From: Pseudomonas sp. DG56-2 | Lineage (GTDB): Bacteria > Pseudomonadota > Gammaproteobacteria > Pseudomonadales > Pseudomonadaceae | DNA: 64,000 bases | Assembly: GCF_004803755.1 (NCBI RefSeq) | Contig: NZ_CP032311.1 | Coordinates: forward strand, 2,496,501-2,560,500 | Direction: 5' to 3' | Shown here: positions 56,206 to 64,000 of the stretch, one piece after another | Position numbering within the stretch: position 1 is the stretch's first letter | Layout of the letters: every line of letters starts with the position of its first letter | Translations under genes and position numbers: made by a program | The notes under the pieces: generated by a model | The model's database searches: none | Told to the model about the DNA's origin: nothing | What the model saw: the letters and a program-made list of their open reading frames with translations, nothing else

Positions 56206-58812
56206 CTATTTCAAGAACAGCCAGTTAGACATTTCCTTACCGTCGAATTTGATGCTGTAGCGCCCGTTCTCGTAGGTCGCTGGCAGTTCTTTCAGGGGCG
56301 CCTGGGCCTGATAGCTGAACAGCTTCAGGCCGGCAGGAGCCTTGATCGATAACGTGCCCTCCAGGGGTTCGACGTAGAACGGTGTGCGCTCGTTGTCCTT
56401 GGGCACCGCACGTGTTCCCAGGGATATCATCAGCTGCCGTGACTGGTTGAACGGCCTGGCATCAAGGCTTTGCACCACGACACTGGCGTACAGCGTTTTT
56501 ACCCTGACCTGAATATCGGCAAGGTCGACGTGGGTGCCACCGAGCCAACCGGTCGCGGCTTGGGTCAGGGGCGTGTCGATGGTGTAGATGCCCTGCTGCC
56601 AATCGCGCTTGAGCTCACCGGTGTCGGTAGTCGCCTCAGTGGCGTTGGCGTCGAGCAGCGACTGCTCAGGATCGCTCAGTACCTTGGCGCCGTCGGCAAT
56701 TATGCTGGGCTTAAGCCATGGCAACGCCGGGGTTTGCGGCATCGCGATCTGTAGTTTGCCTTTCTCCATGGCGGTGCGCAGGGCAACCGCGTTGCTCGGT
56801 GTGATCGACTGATTGAACAGGGTGGCTGGGGTCGGGGCGAAGACATACGTAGTCGTTGCCTCGCGGACATCGGCGCGACGATAGAGCAGGGCCGCGGCAG
56901 GCAGAGTGGCGAGCATCGCCGGGTCGTTATAAGCGTGCCAGTTGCCGGCCGACACCCACTCGCGCAACAGCCCTTCTTGGCTGTAGGCATATTGCATCAT
57001 TGCATCCCAGCCCTGATGACTGGCGGTGCCTGCAACATAGAGTGGCAACGAATGACGGTCAGGGGTGGGAAAGGGCTCGGCGTTCCACTCGGTGACGGTC
57101 AAGGGCATGCCCGCCACTTGCCCTGCTGCGAGCCAGTTCACCATGTTGTCGCTGGTCAGCGGGCTTTTCTCCAACTGGCCGATGTCGCCGTAGCTGTGCA
57201 CATCGATTACATCGCCGGCGGTAAGGGCCGGCAAGGAACTCAGGCCATTGCCTCCCCAGGTGCTGGTGGTGGCGATGGGTACTTGTACCCCTAGCGCGCG
57301 CAGGTGGTTGATCATATCGACGTTGAATCGGCGCTCCAGGTCATTGAGAAACAGCTTCGACGGACCATGCTCCCAGGCGCGCCAGGTTCGATCGGCTGGC
57401 AAGTTGTGGCGCAGGGCAAATGCCTTGGCTTCATCCATGTACAGGCGGCTGTGCTTGGGTACATTTTTGTCCGGTAGCAAGGCATTGCCGTAGTGGTGGG
57501 TGATGTCGTTTTCATTGGTGATCAGTACCGCAGCAATTGCCGGGTCGTCTTTATAGGCTAGCCCGGTATAGGGGTTCACATGGTTCATGTAACTTTCGGT
57601 AAAGCGCTTCATTGCCTGGGCAATGGTGACGTTGACATAGGCGTAGCCCTTGAGGTCGGCTCTGCCTCGATCTTCGGGCAGCTCGTCGAAGGCATAGATA
57701 TTGTCGTTGGCGGTAAGGATGCGCTGCACATGCATGTCCAGCCATACATAGATACCTTCGTCCTTCAGGCACTTGATCCACCAGTCGATCTTGCGCAAGG
57801 ATTCGGCGCTTAGCTGCTGGGTGTCGCGCACCACGGTGCCATCGCCAAAAATATTCGGGAATACCCACGGCGAATCATGATGGTGAATCCGCACCAGATT
57901 GAAACCCAGCTTCGACAGGCGCTTGGCTTGTCGCTTGATCTCATCGTCTGGCGTCTTGAATATCGCGTACGCCGACATATTGGTACCCCAGAAGCGCGCC
58001 GGGGTGTTGTCGGCAAACAGCAACTGTTCGCCAGAAGCCTTGACGAAGCCGCGCTTGCCTGCTGGCTTTTCCGCGGCGTTGAGAAACGACAGATCGACCG
58101 GTGAGGTTTGCCAGTCGACCTGGTCCTTGGGCCAGGTGCTGGGGTCGGCGAGGCCGAAACGCTCACTGGCGGTTTGCCCCAGCGAAACATCACCAGACAC
58201 CTTCAGCACTGCTTTTACCTGCAGGCTGCCGGGGGCGATCGTGTCCTTGTAGAAAAACGCCCGTACTTCGGAAGTATCGCCGCGCTCGAAGTACACCTTG
58301 GCCAGCGCTGGTTCGAAACGCATCTCGATATAGGGGCCTTGTCCGTCCTTGCCCCAGGACCAGCCGCGATTATCTCCAAGCAGCACCGGGTCGCCCATTT
58401 CCCCGGCGATCAGGGTCGGGTCAAAGAGAAACATCATGCCGCCGCCCTCGACGTTCCTCTGCTTGCTGTGTGCTTGCAGATCGAAGGTCCAGGTCAAGGT
58501 CTGCGCGGATGGTTTCTGGATTGCGGCCGTCAGGTCGAAGTCCAGGGCTTTGTTGTTGGCGGTGAGGCTGTAGCGATAGGGCCCGTCTACCTTGAACGAG
58601 CCGCTAAGCCCGGTCCACGACCAGTCTGGCCCCCAGAAATTGAATTTGGACTTCATTGCCGGGCCGCCGCCCCGGGTGAGGGTTGGCAAGCCATTCTGTT
58701 CGTCTACGGTGACGGTCCAGGCCGCAGCGTGGCTGGCCAGCGGCAGTATTGCCAGGCCAATGAGTACCGCAGCCCGAATGACGGGGCGCAAGGAAAATGA
58801 GGTCATCGACAT
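56206..58812 (-). CDS. Exported glycoside hydrolase with TIM-barrel (GH5/GH39-like)
   Basis: 868 residues from ATG 58812, which overlaps the stop of the membrane-protein gene upstream by one base. The signal peptide (RAAVLIGLAILPLASHA, cleaved before AAW) sends it to the periplasm or beyond. An N-terminal beta-sandwich (~30-250) precedes a TIM barrel (LGFNLVRIHHHDSPWVFPNIF, GIYVWLDMHVQRI). The likely acid/base is Glu434 in TNENDI and the nucleophile Glu575 in VTEWNAEP, with C-terminal beta domains. Like PslG in Psl, it may trim or release the polymer. I cannot choose the exact GH family. Confidence 0.85.
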   Translation of the reverse strand: MSMTSFSLRPVIRAAVLIGLAILPLASHAAAWTVTVDEQNGLPTLTRGGGPAMKSKFNFWGPDWSWTGLSGSFKVDGPYRYSLTANNKALDFDLTAAIQKPSAQTLTWTFDLQAHSKQRNVEGGGMMFLFDPTLIAGEMGDPVLLGDNRGWSWGKDGQGPYIEMRFEPALAKVYFERGDTSEVRAFFYKDTIAPGSLQVKAVLKVSGDVSLGQTASERFGLADPSTWPKDQVDWQTSPVDLSFLNAAEKPAGKRGFVKASGEQLLFADNTPARFWGTNMSAYAIFKTPDDEIKRQAKRLSKLGFNLVRIHHHDSPWVFPNIFGDGTVVRDTQQLSAESLRKIDWWIKCLKDEGIYVWLDMHVQRILTANDNIYAFDELPEDRGRADLKGYAYVNVTIAQAMKRFTESYMNHVNPYTGLAYKDDPAIAAVLITNENDITHHYGNALLPDKNVPKHSRLYMDEAKAFALRHNLPADRTWRAWEHGPSKLFLNDLERRFNVDMINHLRALGVQVPIATTSTWGGNGLSSLPALTAGDVIDVHSYGDIGQLEKSPLTSDNMVNWLAAGQVAGMPLTVTEWNAEPFPTPDRHSLPLYVAGTASHQGWDAMMQYAYSQEGLLREWVSAGNWHAYNDPAMLATLPAAALLYRRADVREATTTYVFAPTPATLFNQSITPSNAVALRTAMEKGKLQIAMPQTPALPWLKPSIIADGAKVLSDPEQSLLDANATEATTDTGELKRDWQQGIYTIDTPLTQAATGWLGGTHVDLADIQVRVKTLYASVVVQSLDARPFNQSRQLMISLGTRAVPKDNERTPFYVEPLEGTLSIKAPAGLKLFSYQAQAPLKELPATYENGRYSIKFDGKEMSNWLFLK

Positions 58813-60344
58813 TACCTGGGTTGAAGGCGAACACTGGCACCGGCAATGCCTGCGGTCTGGGTATGTTGGAGCCTGCGCACCATCTGCACGTATGCCACGC
58901 CCAGGCCTGCGACGGTCCAGTAGACCACGGGTATCAAGGTGATACTGCTGACGGTAAAAATGATCACCAGGATCCCTGTCAGCGTCGCAAACAGCGCTCG
59001 CCCGAGCCGTCGTTGCTCACTGTCGCGGTCGGGAAACAGGCGCATGGCCTTGCGTAGACTCAACAGCACCGCGGCGAAAAACGCCACGAAAAGTCCCAGG
59101 CCAACCAGGCCGGTCCGCAGCGCTAGTCCCAGGTAGGTGTTGACGACGTCGATGATGCCGTCGCCCTGGATCATTTCCTGCATTTCAGGCGTGTTGCGAA
59201 AGTCGTAGGTGCCGAACAGCGGATTGCGCTGGATGACGATCCACGAGTTGTCGATCAAGCGCTCCCTGTAGGTGATGTTCTCTTTCTCCAGGTTGCCAAT
59301 GAAGGGCAGCATGTCGACGATCTTTTCCCCTCCCGGCATCACGCTCAGCAGTGGCAGGGCCAGTACACCTGCCAGCGCTAGCAGCGTCAGGCGCCTGACT
59401 GCGCCCCGGCCGGTGGCGATGAATACGCCGATGATAATTGCCGCGCCGATCCAAGGGCCGCGTGATAGTGGCGCAAACAACCCGGCAGCCAGGAGCAGGG
59501 CGCCGAGGCACCGCTGCAGCTTACTCGCGACATAGCGCTGCACGAAGAGGAACAAGCCGATCCCGACGCTGATGACGTAACCCAGCACGATTGCTTGTCC
59601 CGTGGTGGCGCTGGCGCGCAACGAACCACCTCGGCTCAAGTAGCTGGACATTTCCCATTGCGTGCCCAGGGCATCGAGCAACGCGTTGTACAGCAGCCAA
59701 TGACGGGCCGTTTCAGCGACGCCGATCAGTGCCAGCAAGAAAGCTGCGAGCACGAAGGCCAGCATGGCGTCCTTGAAGTCGCTCAGGTCTTTGAGCGCGC
59801 GGCTGGCGACGTAATAGGGCAGGAACATATCGATGTACAGGTAAAACGCCTGGCGCAAGGCGTCGGTAAACGTGGTTTCGCGCAGGTTCAGTGCAGTGAT
59901 CAGCACGAGGCTGGCGGCCAGGAATCGATCCGGCCAGGTGCGACCGAAGGAAAGGGTATCGCTCTGTTTGCTCAAGGCCAGGGCGACCGGCAGCAGTAGG
60001 CACAGTGACAGCAGGCGCGCGTGGTTCAAGTCGAACAGGTAGTTGACCGCGCCAAATGCGGGAACTCTAACCGCCGCCTGGGGCATTAAAAACAGCAGCA
60101 GGAAGAACAATGCCATGGGATTGCGTTCGCGACGTCTGGCCAGTGTCAGGACAATCGCCGCCACGCCGGCATACACCCAAAAACTATGGGAAAAAAACGC
60201 CAACAGGGTCAGGGCGAACCATAAATTACGGCGCCGCTTGAAGTCGGCAACAGGAATCAGGTCTGACGCTGGCCGGCGCGCGAGGGTAAAGACAACGACT
60301 GCCAGAAACAGAATGACGATCAGCGCGCGAAAATGTTCAGGCAT
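58812..60344 (-). CDS. O-antigen ligase/Wzy-polymerase-like membrane protein
   Basis: 510 residues from ATG 60344 with about 11-12 membrane spans (FLLLFLMPQAAVRVPAFGAV, LRASATTGQAIVLGYVISVG). The large periplasmic loop near residues 330-400 has ENITYRERLIDNSWIVIQRNPLFGTYDF, the short motif style of Wzy_C/O-antigen ligase proteins. It should polymerise or ligate repeat units outside the inner membrane. It forms a coupled pair with the glycosidase gene. Confidence 0.87.
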   Translation of the reverse strand: MPEHFRALIVILFLAVVVFTLARRPASDLIPVADFKRRRNLWFALTLLAFFSHSFWVYAGVAAIVLTLARRRERNPMALFFLLLFLMPQAAVRVPAFGAVNYLFDLNHARLLSLCLLLPVALALSKQSDTLSFGRTWPDRFLAASLVLITALNLRETTFTDALRQAFYLYIDMFLPYYVASRALKDLSDFKDAMLAFVLAAFLLALIGVAETARHWLLYNALLDALGTQWEMSSYLSRGGSLRASATTGQAIVLGYVISVGIGLFLFVQRYVASKLQRCLGALLLAAGLFAPLSRGPWIGAAIIIGVFIATGRGAVRRLTLLALAGVLALPLLSVMPGGEKIVDMLPFIGNLEKENITYRERLIDNSWIVIQRNPLFGTYDFRNTPEMQEMIQGDGIIDVVNTYLGLALRTGLVGLGLFVAFFAAVLLSLRKAMRLFPDRDSEQRRLGRALFATLTGILVIIFTVSSITLIPVVYWTVAGLGVAYVQMVRRLQHTQTAGIAGASVRLQPR

Positions 60345-60673
60345 TGGCTATGGCACCTATCCCTTGGTGGACGACGGCTAGCATCATGGCTAAATGAAAC
60401 TATAGTGACTTCTAGCGATTCAGTCAGAGATTGATGTCATGCCGTCGATTGATTTGTCTGCACCCCTGAGCTTTATTTATTGCACGGCGTGGGTCCAGAT
60501 CTGGAACGGGCTGGAAATGACCGCCGCGTCGGCAATCATCTGCGCATACCAATCGACAAAGATAGATGCCGCGGCACCGACTTTCCAATGATGAGCCGGT
60601 GTCAGCCGTCGGCAGTTGTATTGAGCTCGAATAAAAAAATGCTGAAAACTTCAATGGCATAGGTCTTTGAATC
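60345..60673. other. Divergent promoter region
   Basis: 329 bases between the leftward membrane-protein gene and the rightward Tat-signal gene. It must drive both arms. It is AT-rich in places (60600-60660). No clear gene or operator palindrome is seen. Confidence 0.55.
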
Positions 60674-60868
60674 ATGGGGAAGCTTCAGTTTTGTACGCCG
60701 TTGTGGGGTCGCCGGGGCTTTCTGGGCAATTGTGTGCTGCTGGGGGTTGGTGCAGCGGTGTTCGGCGTGCCAACCCAGGCGGCGCGCAAACCTGTTGAAA
60801 AAGGCGGGTTCGTGCTGGTCAATGGCTGGGTGTTGCCTTCGCAACTCTTCAGGGACGAGCAAGCATGA
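60674..60868 (+). CDS. Tat-signal mini-protein paired with the GMC oxidoreductase
   Basis: 64 residues from ATG 60674. It has a twin-arginine signal (WGRRGFLGN, then CVLLGVGAAVFGV) and a short mature part (KGGFVLVNGWVLPSQLF). Small Tat-signal subunits accompany membrane-type GMC dehydrogenases and carry the flavoprotein out through the Tat pathway. This one is minimal, and its stop overlaps the oxidoreductase start (ATGA). Confidence 0.7.
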   Translation: MGKLQFCTPLWGRRGFLGNCVLLGVGAAVFGVPTQAARKPVEKGGFVLVNGWVLPSQLFRDEQA

Positions 60869-62331
60869 TCAAGGACTATGAGACGCAAAAGACCCTGCGC
60901 GAGGCCTATGATTTTTGCATCGTTGGCGCTGGCCCTGCCGGTATCACCCTGGCGTTGCAACTGGCGGGCGCCGGTTGGAGCGTGGTGCTTATCGAGGGTG
61001 GCGGACACGAGTTTTCAACGCGCTCGCAGGACTTCTACCAGTGCACTTCGACCGGGCTTGAGCTGTACCCCGACGGAACGCGATTGCGCTATTTAGGTGG
61101 CACCTCCAACCACTGGGCAGGGCGATGCCGTCCTTTCGAACCTTCCGATTTTGTTGTCCCACCGGCGGGTGGGTTGCCGGGCTGGCCGATCCCCTTTGCG
61201 CAGATCGACCGCTACCTGCCCGCGGCCATGAGCATCGTCGACCTTCCCCCAGGGGCACAGTTTCGGGCCGAAAATATGGGCTTGAAAGGCGGCGAGTTCG
61301 ACGCTGATCGCTTCCTGCTCAGCCCACCGACGCGCTTTGCGCAAAAATATGCGCAGGCGCTCAATGAAACCGAAGGGCTGGATGTCTTCATCAACTGCAA
61401 CTGCGTAGACCTGGAGTTCGACCAGGACTCGGGGCGCCTGGCAGCGGTGCTGGTGTCTGATTACGAACTCAATCGTGAACGCCTGGCGGCGAGCAACTTT
61501 GTCCTGGCAATGGGCGCCATCGAAAACGCCCGACAGTTGCTCAACAGCGAGTCACTGTCGGCTGCGAGTGTGGTGAAGAAAGGCGGGCTGGTGGGCCGGT
61601 GCTTCATGGAACACCTGAACATCGACATGGGCACCTTCATCCTGAAAGAGGGACAAGGCACCGAGCCTCGTGAGTACTACACCACCGATGCTTTCATTGC
61701 TGAATATCATTCTGGCAAGGGCAATGTCTCCACGACGGTTCTGTCGGAAGTCAGAACCTACGGTCGAACCGCCGAAGTGAAAAGCTTTCTCGAAACGCTC
61801 GCCTGTGAAATGGGGGTTGCCAGCAAAATTGAATTCATTGCCAAGTTCAGTTGCCCTGGGGACGGCGTGATCACCACGATGATCGAACAGTTTCCCAATG
61901 CCCAGAGCCGTATCTCGCTGCTCGACGAAAGAGACCGATTGGGCGTGGCCAAGGTCAATGTCAATTGGGTGCTGAGCGACGATGACCGACGCACCATCAA
62001 GTGTATTGGCGGTGAAATGGCCAAGAAGTTTGCCGAGGTAGGGCTCGGTTTCGTCAAGCTCAACAGCTATGTATACGACACCGCCGAGGCTCTGAAATTG
62101 TCACCGCATGCCCACCATATGGGCACCACGCGAATGGCAGCGACGCCGGAATTTGGTGTGGTCGATGAAAACTGCAAGGTCTTTGGCACCGACAATCTGT
62201 ACGTCGCAGGAAGCAGCATTTTTGCAACCGGTGGCGCTTCCAACCCGACCATGCCGCTGCTGCAATTTGCGCTCAGGCTGGCGGATCACCTGAATGACAA
62301 AATGAGGTTGGCGGGCAGTGGGGTTTCTTGA
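60865..62331 (+). CDS. GMC family FAD-dependent oxidoreductase
   Basis: 488 residues from ATG 60865. The FAD motif is FCIVGAGPAGITLALQLAGAG, with RYLGGTSNHWAGRC early on, and the C-terminal active-site region is PHAHHMGTTRMAATPEFG followed by SSIFATGGASNPTMPLLQF. It has no signal of its own. GMC enzymes oxidise alcohol groups of sugars or alcohols. Its place in a polysaccharide locus and the Tat partner suggest it oxidises a sugar unit or lipid-linked intermediate in the periplasm. No cytochrome subunit gene is adjacent. Confidence 0.85.
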   Translation: MIKDYETQKTLREAYDFCIVGAGPAGITLALQLAGAGWSVVLIEGGGHEFSTRSQDFYQCTSTGLELYPDGTRLRYLGGTSNHWAGRCRPFEPSDFVVPPAGGLPGWPIPFAQIDRYLPAAMSIVDLPPGAQFRAENMGLKGGEFDADRFLLSPPTRFAQKYAQALNETEGLDVFINCNCVDLEFDQDSGRLAAVLVSDYELNRERLAASNFVLAMGAIENARQLLNSESLSAASVVKKGGLVGRCFMEHLNIDMGTFILKEGQGTEPREYYTTDAFIAEYHSGKGNVSTTVLSEVRTYGRTAEVKSFLETLACEMGVASKIEFIAKFSCPGDGVITTMIEQFPNAQSRISLLDERDRLGVAKVNVNWVLSDDDRRTIKCIGGEMAKKFAEVGLGFVKLNSYVYDTAEALKLSPHAHHMGTTRMAATPEFGVVDENCKVFGTDNLYVAGSSIFATGGASNPTMPLLQFALRLADHLNDKMRLAGSGVS

Positions 62332-62469
62332 ACGAGGGCAAATCAGCTAGGGCTGAAGGCAACAAAGCAGTAGCAAGTAGGTGAGCGCAGTTCGGTCAGT
62401 ACCAACAAGAACGAGACCGAATTCGTCTCAGGGACGGTCCAAAATCGCTTCATTTGCGAGGGTCGCAGA

Positions 62470-63087
62470 ATGTTCAGATGGGTAAGGAAGGCTTTGACGC
62501 ATTATGTCATTTCAACCGGGCGAGGAGGCTCAACGTACAAAAAGTTCTGCAAACCGAATGGGCGAGAATGGGGAGAGTTCCTGACGCGATGGGGGAAATT
62601 TCACTCAGTCGGCACCAACGTACATATCAATTGTGGCTGCAACGTGACCGACCCGACGCTTGTGCGAATTGGCAGTAACGTCGGCCTCTCGGACTGCACC
62701 CTGATCGGCCACGACGGTGTCGTTGCACTGATTGAGGTCTGCTACGGCAAGCAACTCGATTCGGTCGGCTATATTGATATTCATGACAACTGCTTTATCG
62801 GGCACGGTGCGATTGTCATGCCACGGGTGACCATCGGGCCTGATTCAATCGTTGCAGCAGGCGCCGTGGTTACCAAGGATGTGCCACCGGGCACGGTCGT
62901 TGGCGGCAACCCGGCAAAGGTCATCTGCTCGACCGAGGAACTGATCAGGCGGGTCGAAGAACGCTGCGCTGCCTATCCGTGGATCGATCTGGTGAAGCAA
63001 CGCCAAGGTGCCTACGACCCAGCGCTTGAACCGACACTGGCGGCTCAGCGCAGGCAGTACTTTTTCGGGGAAGGTAGTAATGGATAA
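62470..63087 (+). CDS. Hexapeptide-repeat acyltransferase
   Basis: 205 residues from ATG 62470. The left-handed beta-helix reads through the hexapeptide turns (VRIGSNVGLSDCTLIGHDG, YIDIHDNCFIGHGAIVMPRVTIGPDSIVAAGAVVTKDVPPGTVVGGNPAKVI), the CysE/LacA-type layout. It probably acetylates a sugar of the polymer or its precursor. It overlaps the glycosyltransferase gene by eight bases and follows the GMC gene by 138 bases. Confidence 0.85.
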   Translation: MFRWVRKALTHYVISTGRGGSTYKKFCKPNGREWGEFLTRWGKFHSVGTNVHINCGCNVTDPTLVRIGSNVGLSDCTLIGHDGVVALIEVCYGKQLDSVGYIDIHDNCFIGHGAIVMPRVTIGPDSIVAAGAVVTKDVPPGTVVGGNPAKVICSTEELIRRVEERCAAYPWIDLVKQRQGAYDPALEPTLAAQRRQYFFGEGSNG

Positions 63088-64000
63088 AAAGCCCGTCGAT
63101 GTGCTGGTGGTCAACTTCAATACCGCGGGGTTGCTGCAGCCCATGTTTGACGCGCTGCGCCAGGCTGATAGCGAACAACTGGCGAGTTATCTGGTAGTGG
63201 ACAACGCCTCGGTCGACAACTCGCTTGAGTGCCTGGCCAGGGTATGCCCAGAGGCATTGGTGCTCAGCAATGAGAAAAATGTCGGTTTCGGGCGTGCCAA
63301 CAACCAACTGCTCGAGCATCTGCAGGGCAAATATGCCTTGCTGCTCAACACCGATGCTTTCGTTGCATCCGACACACTGCGCAAAACCGTCGAGTACATG
63401 GACGCCCACCCAGAGTGCGGCGTTCTTGGCGTGCGCCTGGAGGGGCGCGAAGGCGACCTGCAGCCCAGCTGTCGCTACTTTCCAACGCCGTTGAACATCT
63501 TCGTCTCGCGGACCGGCCTCGGTCGCTTTTTCCCGGGGCTGAAGATGGTCGATGAGATGAGCTGGGAGCATGATGCGGTCCGTGAATGCGACTGGCTGCC
63601 TGGCTGTTTTTACCTGGTTCGTCGAGAAGTGCTTGAGCAGGTGGGCTTGTTCGATCCTCGCTACTTTCTGTACTTCGAGGAAGTCGACCACTGCAAGCGA
63701 GTCAAGGAAGCGGGTTGGAAGGTGGTGTTCTACCCGCATACCACGGTCGTGCACATTGGCGGTGAAAGCTCAAAATCGGTTGCTGAACTCGAGACTGCCA
63801 GTCGCCAGTTATCGACCTATCAGATCGAAAGCGAGCTTCTGTATTTTCGCAAGCATCACGGCGTGCTCGGGCTGGCCTTGCACATGTTCCTGGTAATCCT
63901 GGGCGATCTGCTCCTGGCGCTCAAGGCGTTGTTGAAAGGACGTGGTTGGGCGGCCATCAAGTCGTGCTGGCGGCATACTCGCGCCACCTGGTCGCTGCTG
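63080..64000 (+). CDS. Glycosyltransferase family 2, truncated by the window edge
   Basis: 307 codons from ATG 63080 run to the window edge without a stop. The GT-A fold has VDVLVVNFNTAGLLQPMFDAL, a DNASVDNS nucleotide-binding turn, NVGFGRANNQLLEH, and an LLLNTDAFV metal-binding-type segment. WLPGCFYLVRREVLEQVG and FLYFEEVDHCKRVKEAGW place it near rhamnosyltransferases (WbbL-like). The C-terminal part contains a hydrophobic stretch (LHMFLVILGDLLLALKALL). Confidence 0.9.
   Translation, partial: MDKKPVDVLVVNFNTAGLLQPMFDALRQADSEQLASYLVVDNASVDNSLECLARVCPEALVLSNEKNVGFGRANNQLLEHLQGKYALLLNTDAFVASDTLRKTVEYMDAHPECGVLGVRLEGREGDLQPSCRYFPTPLNIFVSRTGLGRFFPGLKMVDEMSWEHDAVRECDWLPGCFYLVRREVLEQVGLFDPRYFLYFEEVDHCKRVKEAGWKVVFYPHTTVVHIGGESSKSVAELETASRQLSTYQIESELLYFRKHHGVLGLALHMFLVILGDLLLALKALLKGRGWAAIKSCWRHTRATWSLL

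Noticed and set aside
60424..60675. Minus-strand 83-residue frame in the divergent promoter
   Set aside because: Its composition is unlike protein and it has no ribosome site.
62420..62440. GAGACCGAATTCGTCTC short palindrome before the acyltransferase gene
   Set aside because: Arms are only about five bases around a chance restriction-site-like centre; no operator evidence.

Overview
The window is chromosomal DNA of a Pseudomonas, most likely of the P. putida lineage. The evidence is the GC-rich coding style, the species-typical REP repeats, and gene content and order that match what I recall of the P. putida D-lysine catabolism and mux efflux region. No tRNA, rRNA, CRISPR array or complete insertion sequence is visible.

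Layout. 1-8.6 kb: the end of an amidohydrolase, a TorF-type porin, a Fur-boxed FecI/FecR/TonB-receptor iron-uptake unit, a small cysteine-rich protein, an exported protein divergent from a MarR regulator across a perfect 21-bp palindrome, and a MOSC protein. 8.6-18.8 kb: an alcohol dehydrogenase and a class I glutamine amidotransferase, then the D-lysine catabolism locus. In that locus an RpiR regulator, an amino-acid ABC importer and an AmaD-like oxidase run leftward, and DpkA and AmaC run rightward, around a control region with two palindromes. 18.9-30.2 kb: serine transporter, thiol peroxidase and the muxABC-opmB RND efflux operon.

30.4-42.1 kb: two intact GGDEF/EAL proteins (MHYT and CHASE sensors), a DUF1652 protein, an aminotransferase that overlaps a convergent DUF1345 membrane-protein gene, a lone tyrosine recombinase beside an unrecognised 397-aa protein, a VOC protein behind a LexA-like box, and an NADP-type aldehyde dehydrogenase. 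42.1-48.2 kb: an accessory block holding a 1277-aa dermonecrotic-toxin-like protein with leucine-rich repeats and, upstream on the same strand, three orphan genes (256, 88 and 301 aa) I cannot assign to any family.

48.7-64 kb: an exopolysaccharide locus. It contains a FemAB-like protein, a 58-aa exported protein with a C-terminal sorting-signal-like segment, an export porin, a beta-barrel, a Wzz-type protein and a BY-kinase-like ATPase. These are followed by GalE, an exported glycosidase and a Wzy/ligase-like membrane protein on the opposite strand, then a Tat-signal mini-protein with a GMC oxidoreductase, a hexapeptide acyltransferase and a glycosyltransferase cut by the window edge. Together they could build, polymerise, trim and export one polymer. 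The most novel parts are the three-gene orphan set, the 58-aa protein at the head of the polysaccharide operon, the Tat mini-protein/GMC pair, and the LexA-like box before the VOC gene.
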